DNA of 64,000 nt from Bradyrhizobium sp. CCH5-F6 (GCF_001556045.1 NZ_LSIC01000055.1:8927-72926); one strand, 5' to 3'. Shown: positions 53,522 through 63,977, counted from the first letter of the stretch. The notes: generated by a model from the sequence alone, not told the origin. Program-made: numbers and translations.

Positions 53522-55015
53522 CTACACCCCCGCCATCATCACATATTTGATCTCGACATACTCTTCCATGCCGTGATGGGAGCCTTCGCGCCCGAGGCCG
53601 CTCTCCTTGACGCCGCCGAAGGGGGCAACTTCCGTGGTGATGAGGCCGGTGTTGACGCCGACCATGCCCGATTCCAGCGCCTCGGCGACGCGCCAGACGC
53701 GGCCGAGATCGCGGGAGTAGAAGTAGGAGGCAAGGCCGAACGGCGAAGCGTTGCACATCGCAATCACATCGGCTTCGTCCTTGAAGCGGATCACCGGTGC
53801 GAGCGGGCCGAAGGTTTCCTCCTGCGACACCAGGGAGTCCGGCTTGACGTCGGCCAGCACGGTCGGCTCGAAGAAGGAGCGTCCGAGCTCGCTGCGCTTG
53901 CCGCCGGTAACGATCTTTGCGCCGCGCTTCACGGCATCGGCGATGTGCCGCTCGACCTTGTCGACCGCCTTCATGTTGATCAGCGGACCCTGGGTGACGC
54001 CGCTCTCGGTGCCGTCGCCGATCTTCATCGCCGCGACCTTCTTCGAAAGCTTCTGCACGAACTCGTCGTAGATCTTGTCCTGGGCGTAGAGGCGGTTGGC
54101 GCAGACGCAGGTCTGGCCCATGTTGCGGTATTTCGAGACGATGGCGCCTTCGACCGCGGCGTCGATGTCGGCATCGTCGAACACCACGAACGGCGCATTG
54201 CCGCCGAGCTCGAGGCCGAGCCGCTTCACGCCGACCGAGGCCTGCTGGTAGAGGATCTTGCCGACCGCAGTCGAGCCGGTGAAACCGACGAAGCGCACGG
54301 CCGGATGCTCGCACAGCACCTTGCCGATCGGGGGCGCGTCACCCGTGACGATGTTGAAGACGCCCTTGGGCACACCGGCCTTCTCGGCCAACGCGGCAAG
54401 CGCCAGCGCCGACAGCGGCGTCTCGTTGGCGGGCTTGAGCACCACGGTGCAGCCGGCAGCCAGCGCCGGCGAGACCTTTCGGGTGATCATCGAGTTCGGG
54501 AAATTCCACGGCGTGATCGCGCCGCAGACGCCGATCGGCTGCTTGATCGCGAGCAGGCGCGCATCGGGGCGCTGCGTCGGGATGGTCTCGCCATACACGC
54601 GGCGAGCTTCTTCCGCGAAAAATTCAATATAGGCGCCGCCGATATCGACCTCGCCGAGCGCCTCGGTGAGCGGCTTGCCCTGCTCGGAGGTGAGGATCAG
54701 CGCGAGGTCCTCGCGATTGGCGACGATCAGCTCGAACCATTTGCGCAGGATGTTGGAGCGCTGCTTGGCCGTGTGCTTCGCCCAGGCCGGGAAGGCGCGC
54801 TCGGCGGCTTCGACCGCCTTGGTCGTCTCCTCCGCACCAAGCTGCGGGACCTTGGCGAGCTCGACGCCGGTGGCGGGATTGTTGACGGCAAAGACCGGCG
54901 TGCCGACCCAGGCGCCGTCGATATAGCAGGCCTCCTTGAGCAGCGACGGGTCCTTCAACCGGTCGCGCAGATTGGACGAGGCTTGCGGAGCGCGTGCGGC
55001 GGCGGTCTGGGTCAT
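53522..55015 (-). CDS. gabD: NAD(P)-dependent succinate-semialdehyde dehydrogenase
   Basis: A 497-residue aldehyde dehydrogenase oxidising succinate semialdehyde to succinate (GABA/4-hydroxybutyrate catabolism). Catalytic Cys is in RNMGQTCVCANRLY, the general-base Glu in GLELGGNAPFVVFDD, and the cofactor site in ITPWNFPNSM and GFTGSTAVGK. The adjacent Cys two residues after the catalytic one fits the redox-switched GabD pattern. GGGAG precedes the ATG at 55015. The gabT transaminase gene is not adjacent. Confidence 0.93.
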   Translation of the reverse strand: MTQTAAARAPQASSNLRDRLKDPSLLKEACYIDGAWVGTPVFAVNNPATGVELAKVPQLGAEETTKAVEAAERAFPAWAKHTAKQRSNILRKWFELIVANREDLALILTSEQGKPLTEALGEVDIGGAYIEFFAEEARRVYGETIPTQRPDARLLAIKQPIGVCGAITPWNFPNSMITRKVSPALAAGCTVVLKPANETPLSALALAALAEKAGVPKGVFNIVTGDAPPIGKVLCEHPAVRFVGFTGSTAVGKILYQQASVGVKRLGLELGGNAPFVVFDDADIDAAVEGAIVSKYRNMGQTCVCANRLYAQDKIYDEFVQKLSKKVAAMKIGDGTESGVTQGPLINMKAVDKVERHIADAVKRGAKIVTGGKRSELGRSFFEPTVLADVKPDSLVSQEETFGPLAPVIRFKDEADVIAMCNASPFGLASYFYSRDLGRVWRVAEALESGMVGVNTGLITTEVAPFGGVKESGLGREGSHHGMEEYVEIKYVMMAGV

Positions 55016-55162
55016 GGCGTTACTCCCTGGAGCGATCGGATCGGGCCGGAATATAGGGATAGACGGCGCACAATGCACCGCCCGGCAACGCACATCTGCT
55101 GGAGCGGCCAGTCCTTCAACTCTCCCCAGCGAGGAGAGATAGCACCGTCGCCGCGGAAAGGA

Positions 55163-55483
55163 TCAGGCCGCGCCGCTCATATAGGTTTCGCGGCGGCCGA
55201 TCATGCGCTCGGCCGCGGCCTTGGCGTCGGCCTTCGTGGAGGTCGCGCAAGTCCGGTATTCGAGGTCGGGGACATGTGAGGTGTCGCGACGGCCGAACCA
55301 TGATTTTGAGCCGACCGGCAGCAGCGCCAATGCCTGCGCCAGATTGTCGACCGCGCCGAAGGAATAGAGTGCGCCGGTGCCGGCGATGCGGACCTCGTAG
55401 ATGCCGGGCGAAATGGGCGCTTCCAGGTTGTCGCCGCGTCCCGGACGGGGATAGCGCTTCCATTCGCTCCAGGTCGAAATCAT
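55163..55483 (-). CDS. Hypothetical protein with degenerate GIY-YIG-like pattern
   Basis: A 106-residue protein. The segment SPGIYEVRIAGTGALYSFG resembles the GIY...YIG strand pair, followed by LAQALALLP, SWFGRRDTS and a helical end (ADAKAAAERMIGRRETYM). The canonical catalytic Arg/Glu/Asn set of GIY-YIG nucleases is not clearly complete, so nuclease activity is doubtful. GGGGGA precedes the ATG at 55483. Divergent from the serine-hydrolase gene; 55484-55816 holds no other recognised feature. Confidence 0.6.
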   Translation of the reverse strand: MISTWSEWKRYPRPGRGDNLEAPISPGIYEVRIAGTGALYSFGAVDNLAQALALLPVGSKSWFGRRDTSHVPDLEYRTCATSTKADAKAAAERMIGRRETYMSGAA

Positions 55484-55816
55484 CTGAGGTCCCCCTTGCC
55501 GCCCATCCACGGCCGGCAACATTTGCATGAAGTCTTAATCGGCCATCGGATCAGGCCGGGTGCTGAACGCGGCAGCTCACGAAATGTTTCATGCGCTCGA
55601 AACTCACGCCCATCCAAGGCGAGAGCGAAGTCCGTCCATCTACCGCAGATTGTGAGCGAGCGCCGCCGATCAGTCCCTGTTGTCTGCGTGCCTGGGCCCC
55701 AGAGCGTCAAGTCACGACATCGCGACCACCGCGGGCATCTGGACACCCCTTGCCGTGCGGGGCGTGCAGTAGGACAATCCATCACTTCCAACAATAATCA
55801 AAACGGAGGATTCCCC

Positions 55817-57007
55817 ATGCAAAGCAAAGCCGAGATCGACGAGATTCTGCGCCAGAAGAGCGACGCCAAGGAGATTCCCGGTGTCGTCGCCATGGCCGCC
55901 AGCGGTAACGACGTGCTGTATCAGGGCGCGTTCGGCAAGAGTGACCTGTCGAAGCCCGACGCGATGACCGCGGACAGCGTGTTCTGGATCGCCTCGATGA
56001 CGAAGGCGGTGACCACGGCGGGCGCAATGCAGCTGGTCGAGCAAGGCAAGCTGTCGCTGGATGCGCCGATCGGCGATGTGCTTCCCGACCTCGCCAAGCC
56101 GCAGGTGCTCGAAGGCTTCGACGCCAAGGGCGAGGCGAAGCTGCGCCCGGCGAAGGGACCGATCACGCTGCGCCAGCTCATGACCCACACCGCCGGCTTC
56201 TGCTACAATATGTGGAACGGCGATCTCGCGGTCTATCTGGACAAGAACGGCATTCCCGCCATCACCACCTGCCAGAACGCGGCGCTGAAGACTCCGATCA
56301 TGAGCGACCCCGGCACGCGCTGGGAATACGGCACCAACATCGATTTCGTCGGCAAGGCGGTGGAAGCCGTCAGCGGCAAGCGGCTCGACGCTTACCTGCG
56401 CGACAACCTGTTCGCCCCGCTCGGCATGAACGACACGGCGTTCAAGATCACCGACGACATGCGCAGGCGCCTCGTCGGCATGCACGCGCGCGGTGAGGAC
56501 GGCCAGCTGGCATCAATCCCGTTCGAGCTCGAGCAGGAGCCGGAATTCCACATGGGTGGCGGCGGCCTCTATTCGACCGCGGCCGACTACATCAAGTTCA
56601 CCCAGATGATCCTGAACAAGGGTCGCGGCAATGGCAACCAGGTGCTGAAAGCCGAGACCATCGCGACGATGGGGCAGAACCACATCGGCGACCTCGCCAT
56701 GGGCAAGATGACGACGGCCGCGCCGATGTACACCAACGACGTCGATCTCTATCCGGAGCAGGTGAAGAAGTGGGGCCTCAGCTTCATGATCAACACCGCC
56801 AAGACCGCCGAGGGGCGCAGCGCCGGCAGCCTCGCCTGGGCGGGCCTTGCCAACACCTATTTCTGGATCGACCCTTCGCGCGACGTCACCGGCGTGATCC
56901 TGATGCAGCTCTTGCCGTTCGCGGACGCGAAATGCCTGGAGGCGTTCGCGGGCTTCGAGCGCGGGGTCTATGCCGGGCTCGACGCGGGGAGGCAGAAGGC
57001 GGCGTGA
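55817..57007 (+). CDS. Serine hydrolase (beta-lactamase / esterase, class C fold)
   Basis: A 396-residue protein without a clear signal peptide, so probably cytosolic. Catalytic SMTK in FWIASMTKAVTTAG (Ser near residue 60), a YGTN-type YxN in RWEYGTNIDFVGK and a C-terminal HxG-like region are the class C/EstB-type markers. It resembles EstB-like carboxylesterases more than true beta-lactamases, and the substrate is unknown. The ATG at 55817 has GGAGG upstream. Confidence 0.9.
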   Translation: MQSKAEIDEILRQKSDAKEIPGVVAMAASGNDVLYQGAFGKSDLSKPDAMTADSVFWIASMTKAVTTAGAMQLVEQGKLSLDAPIGDVLPDLAKPQVLEGFDAKGEAKLRPAKGPITLRQLMTHTAGFCYNMWNGDLAVYLDKNGIPAITTCQNAALKTPIMSDPGTRWEYGTNIDFVGKAVEAVSGKRLDAYLRDNLFAPLGMNDTAFKITDDMRRRLVGMHARGEDGQLASIPFELEQEPEFHMGGGGLYSTAADYIKFTQMILNKGRGNGNQVLKAETIATMGQNHIGDLAMGKMTTAAPMYTNDVDLYPEQVKKWGLSFMINTAKTAEGRSAGSLAWAGLANTYFWIDPSRDVTGVILMQLLPFADAKCLEAFAGFERGVYAGLDAGRQKAA

Positions 57008-57026
57008 GAGTGCGGCTCTCACAACC

Positions 57027-57090
57027 CGTCATGGCCGGGCTTGTCCCGGCCATCCACGTGCAGCCGCAGGCCACAAAGACGGGCATGACG
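57027..57090. repeat. Family E repeat (shortened)
   Basis: CGTCATGGCCGGGCTTGTCC, GGCCATCCACGTG, then CACAAAGACGGGCATGACG. Related to 26526-26638. It lies between the serine-hydrolase gene and the acyl-CoA ligase gene. Confidence 0.65.
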
Positions 57091-57132
57091 ACTGAGAGAC
57101 TATGCTGGGTAATTTGACGAGAGGATTTCGAC

Positions 57133-58839
57133 TTGGCTGATAATTTGGCGGTTAAGGCGGATAGCTACGTTTGCGGCATCTCGAACGCACCGCTGCTCGG
57201 CGACACCATCGGTCGCAGCCTCGACCACGCGGCGCGGCGCTGGGGCGATCGCGAAGCACTGGTTTCGCCCAGTCACGGCGTCAGATGGACCTGGAGAGAA
57301 TTCGCCGAGCGGGTCGAGGCCCTCGCCGCGGGCTTTCTCGCGCTCGGGCTCGAACGCGGGGAGCGGATCGGCATCTGGTCGCTGAACCGGCCGGAATGGA
57401 CGCTGACCCAGTTCGCCGCGGCCAAGGCCGGCCTGATCCTGGTGACGATCAATCCGGCCTACCGGCTCAGCGAGCTGGAATTCGCGCTGAAGAAGGTCGG
57501 CTGTGCGGCGATCGTCACCGCCACCTCGTTCAAGACCAGCAACTACATGGAGATGCTCAACACGTTGCTCCCGGAGCTGGCGGGCGCCAGGCCCGGACAG
57601 TTGCAGGCGGCGCGGTTGCCGGCCTTGCGGATGGTGATCCAGATCGGCGGCCCCGCAGCATCCGGCACGGTCCCGTTCGAAGAGGTCGCGGGCATGGGCC
57701 GGGCGGAGCATCGCGAACGGCTTGCCGCGCTCGGCGCCGCCCTGCAATTCGACGACCCCGTCAACATCCAGTTCACCAGCGGCACCACCGGATCACCGAA
57801 AGGCGTGACGCTGACCCACCACAACATCCTCAACAACGGCTATTTCACCGGCCGCGCGATGCGCCTGACCGAACAGGATCGCATCTGCATTCCGGTGCCG
57901 CTCTATCATTGCTTCGGCATGGTGATGGGCAACCTTGCCTCGGTCACGCTCGGCGCCGCCATGGTCTACCCGGGCGAGGGCTTTGATCCGCTCGCGACGC
58001 TACGCGTGGTCGAGCAGGAGAAGTGCACGGCGCTCTACGGCGTGCCGACCATGTTCATCGCCGAACTCGATCACCCCGAGTTCAAGAATTTCGATCTGAA
58101 ATCGCTGCGCACCGGTATCATGGCCGGCGCGCCTTGCCCGATCGAGGTCATGAAGCGGGTCAACACCGAGATGAACATGCGCGAGGTCACGATCGCCTAT
58201 GGCATGACCGAGACCAGTCCCGTCAGCTTCCAGAGCGCAGTGGACGACCCGCTGGAGCGCCGCGTCTCCACGGTCGGAAGAATCCATCCGCATGTGGAGG
58301 TCAAGATCGTCGATCTCGAGGGAAAGATCGTCAAGCGCGGCGAACGCGGCGAGCTCTGCACCCGCGGCTACAGCGTCATGCTGGGCTATTGGGAGGAGAA
58401 GGAAAAGACGGCCGACGTGCTCGATGCCAATGGCTGGATGCACACCGGCGACCTCGCCATCATCGACGACGAGGGCTACTGCAACATCGTCGGCCGCATC
58501 AAGGACATGGTGATCCGCGGCGGTGAGAACCTCTACCCGCGCGAGATCGAGGAGTTCTTGTACCGTCACCCCAAGATCCAGGATGTGCAGATTTTCGGCG
58601 TCGCCGACACCCGCTACGGCGAGGAGCTCTGCGCCTGGATCCGCGTCAGGCCGGGCGAGACGTTGACGACCGAGGAGGTCCGCGCCTTCTGCGACGGCCA
58701 AATCGCCCACAACAAGATCCCGCGCTACGTCGAGTTCGTTCACGACTTCCCGATGACGGTGACGGGAAAGATCCAGAAATTCGTGATGCGCGAGGAAGTC
58801 GAGCAGCGGCTGGGATTGAAGGCGGCGAAGACGGCGTGA
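57133..58839 (+). CDS. AMP-forming medium/long-chain acyl-CoA ligase
   Basis: A 568-residue ANL enzyme activating a fatty acid to acyl-CoA. The P-loop is [16 protein letters not shown], the YGMTETSP motif and [36 protein letters not shown] hinge are canonical, and the catalytic Lys is in [13 protein letters not shown]. It resembles the FadD3/AlkK-like group more than the ligase at 15794. TTG start with AGAGGA upstream; the first in-frame ATG is 132 residues downstream and would delete the family N-terminus. GC bias fits neighbours. Confidence 0.92.
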   Translation: MADNLAVKADSYVCGISNAPLLGDTIGRSLDHAARRWGDREALVSPSHGVRWTWREFAERVEALAAGFLALGLERGERIGIWSLNRPEWTLTQFAAAKAGLILVTINPAYRLSELEFALKKVGCAAIVTATSFKTSNYMEMLNTLLPELAGARPGQLQAARLPALRMVIQIGGPAASGTVPFEEVAGMGRAEHRERLAALGAALQFDDPVNIQFTSGTTGSPKGVTLTHHNILNNGYFTGRAMRLTEQDRICIPVPLYHCFGMVMGNLASVTLGAAMVYPGEGFDPLATLRVVEQEKCTALYGVPTMFIAELDHPEFKNFDLKSLRTGIMAGAPCPIEVMKRVNTEMNMREVTIAYGMTETSPVSFQSAVDDPLERRVSTVGRIHPHVEVKIVDLEGKIVKRGERGELCTRGYSVMLGYWEEKEKTADVLDANGWMHTGDLAIIDDEGYCNIVGRIKDMVIRGGENLYPREIEEFLYRHPKIQDVQIFGVADTRYGEELCAWIRVRPGETLTTEEVRAFCDGQIAHNKIPRYVEFVHDFPMTVTGKIQKFVMREEVEQRLGLKAAKTA

Positions 58840-58864
58840 GGGGCGCACACTGCCGCCACAAACT

Positions 58865-58951
58865 CGTCATTGCGAGCGTAGCGAAGCAATCCAGTCTGCC
58901 TCCGCGGAGAGAGCCTGGATTGCTTCGTCGCAAGAGCTCCTCGCAATGACG
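58865..58951. repeat. Intergenic palindromic repeat, family A
   Basis: CGTCATTGCGAGCGTAGC with AGCAATCCA, the central CCTCCGCGGAGAGAG, TGGATTGCTTCGTCG and AGCTCCTCGCAATGACG. Same ends and centre as 17394-17512 but without the CAAAATTGC module. Confidence 0.75.
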
Positions 58952-58968
58952 GAGGAGAGAGACGAGCC

Positions 58969-59970
58969 TTAACCCGTCAGCCCGCGCTGCTGCGCCAGCT
59001 CCTTCAGCGAGACCTGCGGGCGCGCGCCGATGTGCTGGATCACTTCGGCGGCGGCGAGCGCGCCGAGCTCGCCGCACTGCTTGTAGGCGAGATTGCGCGC
59101 GAGGCCATACAGGAAGCCGGCGGCGAAGAGATCGCCGGCGCCGGTGGTGTCGACCACCTTTTCGACCGGGAATGCCGGTGCGGCAACGGCGTCTTCCACC
59201 GAGACCACCATGCAGCCCTTCTCGCTGCGGGTGACGACGCCGAGATTGACGTCGTTGCGCAGCTGCTTCAGCGCGCCGTCAAAGTCCGAGGTCATGTAGA
59301 GCGAATGCAGCTCGGATTCGTTGGCGAACACGATGTCGACGGTGCCGTTGCGCATCAGCGAGAGAAACTCTTCGCGATAGCGGTCGACGCAAAAGGAATC
59401 CGACAGCGTCAGCGCCACCTTGCGCCTGGCGTCATGGGCGATCTTGGCCGCCTTGACGAAGGCGTCCTTGGCGTTCTTGGGGTCCCAGAGATAACCCTCG
59501 AGATAGACGATGCCGGCAGAAGCGATCTCGGCCGGGTCGATGTCGGTCGGCGACAGGTCCTGCGCCGCGCCGAGATAGGTGTTCATGGTGCGCTCGCCAT
59601 CATCCGTCACCAGGATGTAGGAGCAGCCGGTGGCGGGGCCGTCCGTGGCGGCGGGCGTGTTGAAGGCGACGCCGGCGGCGCGGATGTCGTGGACGTAGAG
59701 CTTGCCGATCTGGTCGTCCTTGACCTTGCCGACATAGGCGGCGCGCGCACCCAGGCTGCCGATGCCGACGATGGTGTTGGCGGCCGAGCCGCCCGAGACT
59801 TCCGTGGCCGGGCCCATCTCCTTGTAGATGGCGGCCGCCCGCGCCTCGTCGATCAGCGACATGCTGCCCTTGGCCATGCCGTGCCTGGCCAGAAAGGCCT
59901 CGTCGGTCCTGACCAGCACGTCGAACAGCGCGTTGCCGATGCCGAGAACGTCATATTTCACGTCAGCCAT
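58969..59970 (-). CDS. PfkB-family carbohydrate/nucleoside kinase (adenosine kinase-like)
   Basis: A 333-residue ribokinase-fold kinase. The N-terminal GIGNALFDVLVRTDEAF and GGSAANT motifs and the C-terminal signature DTTGAGDLFAAGFLYG (catalytic Asp in GAGD) are complete. GxG and the lid segment resemble adenosine kinase (ribonucleoside) of proteobacteria, which salvages adenosine, but sugar kinases share the pattern. AAGGTGA precedes the ATG. Divergent from murJ across about 125 bases. Confidence 0.9.
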   Translation of the reverse strand: MADVKYDVLGIGNALFDVLVRTDEAFLARHGMAKGSMSLIDEARAAAIYKEMGPATEVSGGSAANTIVGIGSLGARAAYVGKVKDDQIGKLYVHDIRAAGVAFNTPAATDGPATGCSYILVTDDGERTMNTYLGAAQDLSPTDIDPAEIASAGIVYLEGYLWDPKNAKDAFVKAAKIAHDARRKVALTLSDSFCVDRYREEFLSLMRNGTVDIVFANESELHSLYMTSDFDGALKQLRNDVNLGVVTRSEKGCMVVSVEDAVAAPAFPVEKVVDTTGAGDLFAAGFLYGLARNLAYKQCGELGALAAAEVIQHIGARPQVSLKELAQQRGLTG

Positions 59971-60095
59971 TCACCTTGATCCTGTTTGCCGGATTGCGAT
60001 CCCTGCGGAAATCCGCTTCCTGTCGGCCTGAAATCTGGCTCGCGGCCTATCACGACCGGGCCGGCGCGGGCAAGCAACGGTATTCTCGAGAGCCA

Positions 60096-61631
60096 ATGAT
60101 CCGCTCCTTTCTCACCGTCTCGACGGGAACATTGGCCTCGCGGCTGCTGGGTTTTGCCCGCGATTCCCTGATCGCGGCGCTGCTCGGCACCGGCGCCGTG
60201 GCGGATGCGTTTCTGGCGGCGTTTCAGCTCGTCAACGTGGTGCGGCGGCTGCTCAGCGAGGGGGCGCTGAACGCGGCGCTGATCCCGGCCTGGCTGCGCA
60301 TCAGGGACCGCGACGGGGCGACGGCCGCGGCGGCGTTCGCCGGACGCGTGCTCGGCACGGTCAGCGCGGCCCTGATCGCGATCTCGATGGTCATCGCGCT
60401 TCTGATGCCGCTGGTCATCACGGTCATCGCGCCGGGATTCCTTGGCAGCGGTACGCTCGATCGCGCGGTTGAGTACGCGCGGCTGATGCTGCCCTACCTC
60501 GCCTTCGCTGGTCCCGTCACCGTGCTGATGGGACTGCTCAATGCGCAGGGCCGTTTCGCACTGACGGCGTTCTCGCCGCTGCTGTTCAACATCGCGCTGA
60601 TTGTCGCGATCGCCGTGCTGCTCGTCTGGCATGCGGACGCCAGCTTCGCTGCGTGGATCCTGGCGGGCACCGTCGGTATCGCCGGCCTGCTGCAACTCCT
60701 GATGCTGCTGTCGCAGCGAAGCGCGCATCTTGCGACGCCGCTGCGCGCCAGTTTCGGCAAGGAGATGCGTGGCTTCTTCGCCAAGGCGATCCCCGGCATG
60801 ATCGCCAGCTCGGGACCGCAATGGCTGATGGTGGCGGGCGCGATCATCGCCTCGGCGACGCCTTCCGCGGTGTCCTGGCTCTATTTCGCGAACCGCCTGA
60901 TCGAGCTGCCGCTCGGCATCGTCGGCGTCGCCATGGGAACGGTGCTGGTGCCGGAGCTGACGCGCGCAGTGACCAGCGGCGATCGCGATGCCGTGGCGCA
61001 TGCCGAATCGCGCGCGCTGGAGCTTGCAGCCGGGCTGGCGCTGCCGGCCACCCTCGGCCTGATCGTGCTGGCCGAGCCGATCGTACGGCTGCTGTTCGAG
61101 CATGGCGCGTTCGGCGCGGAGGACAGCGCGGCGACAGCGCATGCGTTGATGTGGCTGGCACTGGGCCTGCCGGCGCATGTGCTGATCAAGGCGTTGTCGC
61201 CGGCCTTCTATGCCCGCAGCGACACCATGACGCCGCTGCTCGCCACCGCCCAAGGCTTCGTGGTCGCCGTCGTGCTTGCCGTCCTGCTCGGCTATCTCTT
61301 CGGCACGAGCGGGATCGCCGCAAGCATCGCGGCCGGCGCCTGGAGCAGCGCGCTTTCGCTGCTCCGCAAGGGCACGCGCGAGTTCGGCTTCTCGGTCGAC
61401 GCGAGCGCCCGCAAGCGGCTGCCGCGGATCGTGCTCGCTGCCACTGCCATGGGCACTCTGCTCTGGCTGACTTCAGGCCTCGTGGCGGCCGGGGCGCATG
61501 GATTCATCGATTTCATCATGCTCGGCGCGCAGATCGCGGCCGGAATCGCCGTCTATGGCCTGCTGCTGCAGATCCTCGGAGCGGCATCCTGGCGCGAAGC
61601 GGCTGACGCCCTGAAACGGCCCGCTCATTAG
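60096..61631 (+). CDS. murJ: Lipid II flippase MurJ (MviN)
   Basis: An inner-membrane flippase translocating lipid II for peptidoglycan synthesis. The 511-residue product has about 14 hydrophobic helices. Landmarks: MIRSFLTVSTGTLASRLLGF, ADAFLAAFQLVNVVRRLL, SEGALNAALIPAW and, in the second half, LPLGIVGVAMGTVLVPELT and RLLFEHGAFGAEDSAATAHAL. The ATG at 60096 starts exactly at the conserved first helix. trpS follows 110 bases later across a terminator-like hairpin. Confidence 0.95.
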   Translation: MIRSFLTVSTGTLASRLLGFARDSLIAALLGTGAVADAFLAAFQLVNVVRRLLSEGALNAALIPAWLRIRDRDGATAAAAFAGRVLGTVSAALIAISMVIALLMPLVITVIAPGFLGSGTLDRAVEYARLMLPYLAFAGPVTVLMGLLNAQGRFALTAFSPLLFNIALIVAIAVLLVWHADASFAAWILAGTVGIAGLLQLLMLLSQRSAHLATPLRASFGKEMRGFFAKAIPGMIASSGPQWLMVAGAIIASATPSAVSWLYFANRLIELPLGIVGVAMGTVLVPELTRAVTSGDRDAVAHAESRALELAAGLALPATLGLIVLAEPIVRLLFEHGAFGAEDSAATAHALMWLALGLPAHVLIKALSPAFYARSDTMTPLLATAQGFVVAVVLAVLLGYLFGTSGIAASIAAGAWSSALSLLRKGTREFGFSVDASARKRLPRIVLAATAMGTLLWLTSGLVAAGAHGFIDFIMLGAQIAAGIAVYGLLLQILGAASWREAADALKRPAH

Positions 61632-61651
61632 AGTGCGCGCCGACGGCTCTT

Positions 61652-61674
61652 CACCTCTCCCATCGGGAGAGGTG
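61652..61674. terminator. Inverted repeat after murJ (family D type)
   Basis: CACCTCTCCC / GGGAGAGGTG around ATC, a perfect 10-base stem. It can end murJ transcription; no T-run follows. Confidence 0.5.
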
Positions 61675-61741
61675 GAATTGCCCTTGACGGGGCAGCGCCG
61701 CTGTTGGAAACGACGGCCAAATACCTATGAGAAGGCTGACC

Positions 61742-62794
61742 ATGGCATTCGTTGAACGGGTCTTTTCGGGCGTCCAGCCGACGGGCAATCTGCACCTCGG
61801 CAACTATCTCGGCGCGATCGTCAACTTCGTGAAGATGCAGGAAACCCACAGCTGCATTTATTGCGTCGTCGACATGCACGCGATCACGCAAGGCGTCGAC
61901 GTCTGGGGCGGCCCGGCTGAGCTAACCCGCAGCACCCGCGAGGTGACCGCGGCCTTCATCGCTGCCGGCATCGATCCCAAGAAGCACATCGTGTTCAACC
62001 AGAGCCAGGTCTCGGGCCATGCCGAGCTCGCCTGGATCTTCAACTGCGTCGCGCGGATGGGCTGGCTCGGCCGCATGACCCAGTTCAAGGAGAAGGCCGG
62101 CAAGGACCGCGAGAACGCCTCCGTGGGCCTGTTCGACTATCCCGTGCTGATGGCCGCCGACATCCTGCTGTACCGCGCCACCCACGTTCCGGTCGGCGAG
62201 GACCAGAAGCAGCATCTGGAGCTCTCCCGCGACATCGCGCAGAAGTTCAACAACGATTTCGGCGACTCGATTCGCGCACAGGGCGCCAATGACGGCCTGT
62301 TCTTCCCGCTGCCGGAACCCTTGATCACGGGCCCGGCGACGCGCGTGATGAGCCTGCGCGACGGCACCAAGAAGATGTCGAAGTCGGATGCGTCCGACAA
62401 TTCGCGCATCAATCTCACCGACGACGCCGACACCATCGCGCAGAAGATCCGCAAGGCCAAGACCGATCCGGAGCCTCTGCCGACGGAGGAAAAGGGCCTG
62501 GAATCCCGCCCCGAAGCCGACAATCTCGTCGGCATCTTCGCCGCGCTCTCCGGCCGCTCCAAGGCCGAGGTGCTCCGCGATTTCGGCGGCGGCCAGTTCT
62601 CCAGCTTCAAGAACGCGCTGGCGGAGCTGTGCGTCACCAAGCTCGCGCCGATCGCCGGCGAGATGAAGCGCCTCGTCGCCGACCCCGGCCATATCGACGC
62701 GATCCTGAACGAGGGGGCCGACCGGGCGCGCACCATCGCCGACGAGACCATGAAGCTCTCCAAGGACATCGTCGGCTTCATCCGCCGGCGCTAG
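61742..62794 (+). CDS. trpS: Tryptophanyl-tRNA synthetase
   Basis: Class I synthetase charging tRNA-Trp. The HIGH variant HLGN is at residues 18-21 ([10 protein letters not shown]), and KMSKS is at 211-215 ([10 protein letters not shown]). The middle [15 protein letters not shown] is diagnostic. The 350-residue length is normal. The ATG at 61742 ([10 protein letters not shown]) follows GAGAAGG. The downstream DUF2314-like gene begins 17 bases after the stop, so it is probably co-transcribed. Confidence 0.97.
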   Translation: MAFVERVFSGVQPTGNLHLGNYLGAIVNFVKMQETHSCIYCVVDMHAITQGVDVWGGPAELTRSTREVTAAFIAAGIDPKKHIVFNQSQVSGHAELAWIFNCVARMGWLGRMTQFKEKAGKDRENASVGLFDYPVLMAADILLYRATHVPVGEDQKQHLELSRDIAQKFNNDFGDSIRAQGANDGLFFPLPEPLITGPATRVMSLRDGTKKMSKSDASDNSRINLTDDADTIAQKIRKAKTDPEPLPTEEKGLESRPEADNLVGIFAALSGRSKAEVLRDFGGGQFSSFKNALAELCVTKLAPIAGEMKRLVADPGHIDAILNEGADRARTIADETMKLSKDIVGFIRRR

Positions 62795-62811
62795 ATCGAA
62801 GGAACGGATCG

Positions 62812-63207
62812 ATGAGAACGCCAGACCTTCACAGAGACGGCTGGCGCCTCGACGACGGCGAGCAGCGGCATCGCGAAGCCCCTGCGACCTTTCAGATTCC
62901 GGACCTGGCCGTCCGCAAGCTGCTTCGCGTGGGCGACTACGCCAAGCTGATCTTCGAAATGACCGTTGAGGCCGATGAGTACCCGGCCGTCGAACGGATG
63001 TGGGTCATCATCCGCGAACGCACGCCAGATGGGTATGTCGGCATGCTGGACAATGAACCGAATTCCATTGCCGAAAATGATCAATTTTGGCTCGGAACCG
63101 AGCTGCCATTCGAGTATCGCCACATCATTTCGGTCAGGCCCGGCAGCGAAGAAAGTGTTGCCGCCGCGAAGGCGCCGGTGCCGATCCCCTGGGATCGTTC
63201 AGCCTAA
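62812..63207 (+). CDS. DUF2314-like protein
   Basis: A 131-residue protein. The central part matches the DUF2314 pattern: LRVGDYAKLIFEMTVE, ERMWVIIRERTPDGYVGMLDNEP, then FWLGTELPFEYRHIISV. In some families this domain is a C-terminal appendage to other enzymes; function unknown. Only 17 bases after trpS, so cotranscribed. The start ATG at 62812 has a weak upstream site (AAGGA). Confidence 0.72.
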   Translation: MRTPDLHRDGWRLDDGEQRHREAPATFQIPDLAVRKLLRVGDYAKLIFEMTVEADEYPAVERMWVIIRERTPDGYVGMLDNEPNSIAENDQFWLGTELPFEYRHIISVRPGSEESVAAAKAPVPIPWDRSA

Positions 63208-63284
63208 GCCGAGATCGCCGACGCCCGCTTGTCGAAAGCAGCAACGGCGTGGCAGCATGCGGCCATGCACTCGCCGGGACATGC

Positions 63285-63779
63285 ATGACCAGCAAGCGAC
63301 TTTGCTTCGAGCCGGCTCACAAGCCCAAATGCCTCGTCGTCGTCGACGACACCGCTGAATGGGATCGCGCCGTCTACTACGCCAGCCGCTGGGCGATCCG
63401 CGCCGGCGGCGGCGTGGTGATGCTGCGCATCATCGAGCCCGAGCAGCAGAGCCAGGAATGGCTTGGGGTCGCCGACATCATGCGGGCCGAGGCGCAGGAG
63501 GCGGCCGAGGCCGCGCTCGACCGCGCCGCTGGCCGCGCCAATGGCATCGCCGCGATCACGCCGGAACGGGTGATCCGGGAAGGCGCGGCGATGGAACAGC
63601 TGCTCGCTGTCATCGACGAGGACCCCGACATCGCCATGCTGGTGCTTGCCGCCAATCCCGGCGCGGAGGGTCCGGGACCGCTGGTGTCGCTGCTCGCGCA
63701 CGAGCTGGGCACGTTTCCGATACCGGTGACCATCATCTCGGGCGCGCTGAGCGACGAAAGCGTGGATTCGCTGTCGTAG
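63285..63779 (+). CDS. Universal stress protein (UspA family)
   Basis: A 164-residue Rossmann-like nucleotide-binding protein. Seen: KCLVVVDDTAEWDRAVYYASRWAIRAG, VVMLRIIEP, the DIAMLVLAANPG strand and PLVSLLAHELGTFPIPVTIIS. The ATP-binding G-2x-G-9x-G(S/T) motif is only partly matched (AANPGAEGPGPLVS), so ATP binding is uncertain. A start at 63285 is chosen because the family begins there. Confidence 0.85.
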   Translation: MTSKRLCFEPAHKPKCLVVVDDTAEWDRAVYYASRWAIRAGGGVVMLRIIEPEQQSQEWLGVADIMRAEAQEAAEAALDRAAGRANGIAAITPERVIREGAAMEQLLAVIDEDPDIAMLVLAANPGAEGPGPLVSLLAHELGTFPIPVTIISGALSDESVDSLS

Positions 63780-63782
63780 GTC

Positions 63783-63956
63783 CTTACCCTCCCTGGAGGG
63801 ACCCTGGAGGGGAAGGGTCGACTCACATCTGAGCGCAGCGAAGATGAGAGACGGGTGGGGTGACGGTCTCTCCCCATCCAACAATGCCCGTGTGGAGAGA
63901 TCACCCCACCCCGGCGCTTCGCGCCGACCCTCCCACTCCAGGGGGAGGGCTATCGC
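63783..63956. repeat. Intergenic family D/G repeats
   Basis: CTCCCTGGAGGGACCCTGGAGGG-type pairs, GGGTGGGGTGACGGTCTCTCC and its partner GGAGAGATCACCCCACCCC, then CCCTCCCACTCCAGGGGGAGGG. A nested inverted repeat of about 170 bases with no gene. Confidence 0.6.
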
Positions 63957-63977
63957 ATTTGAGAGCCTTTCCCTGCG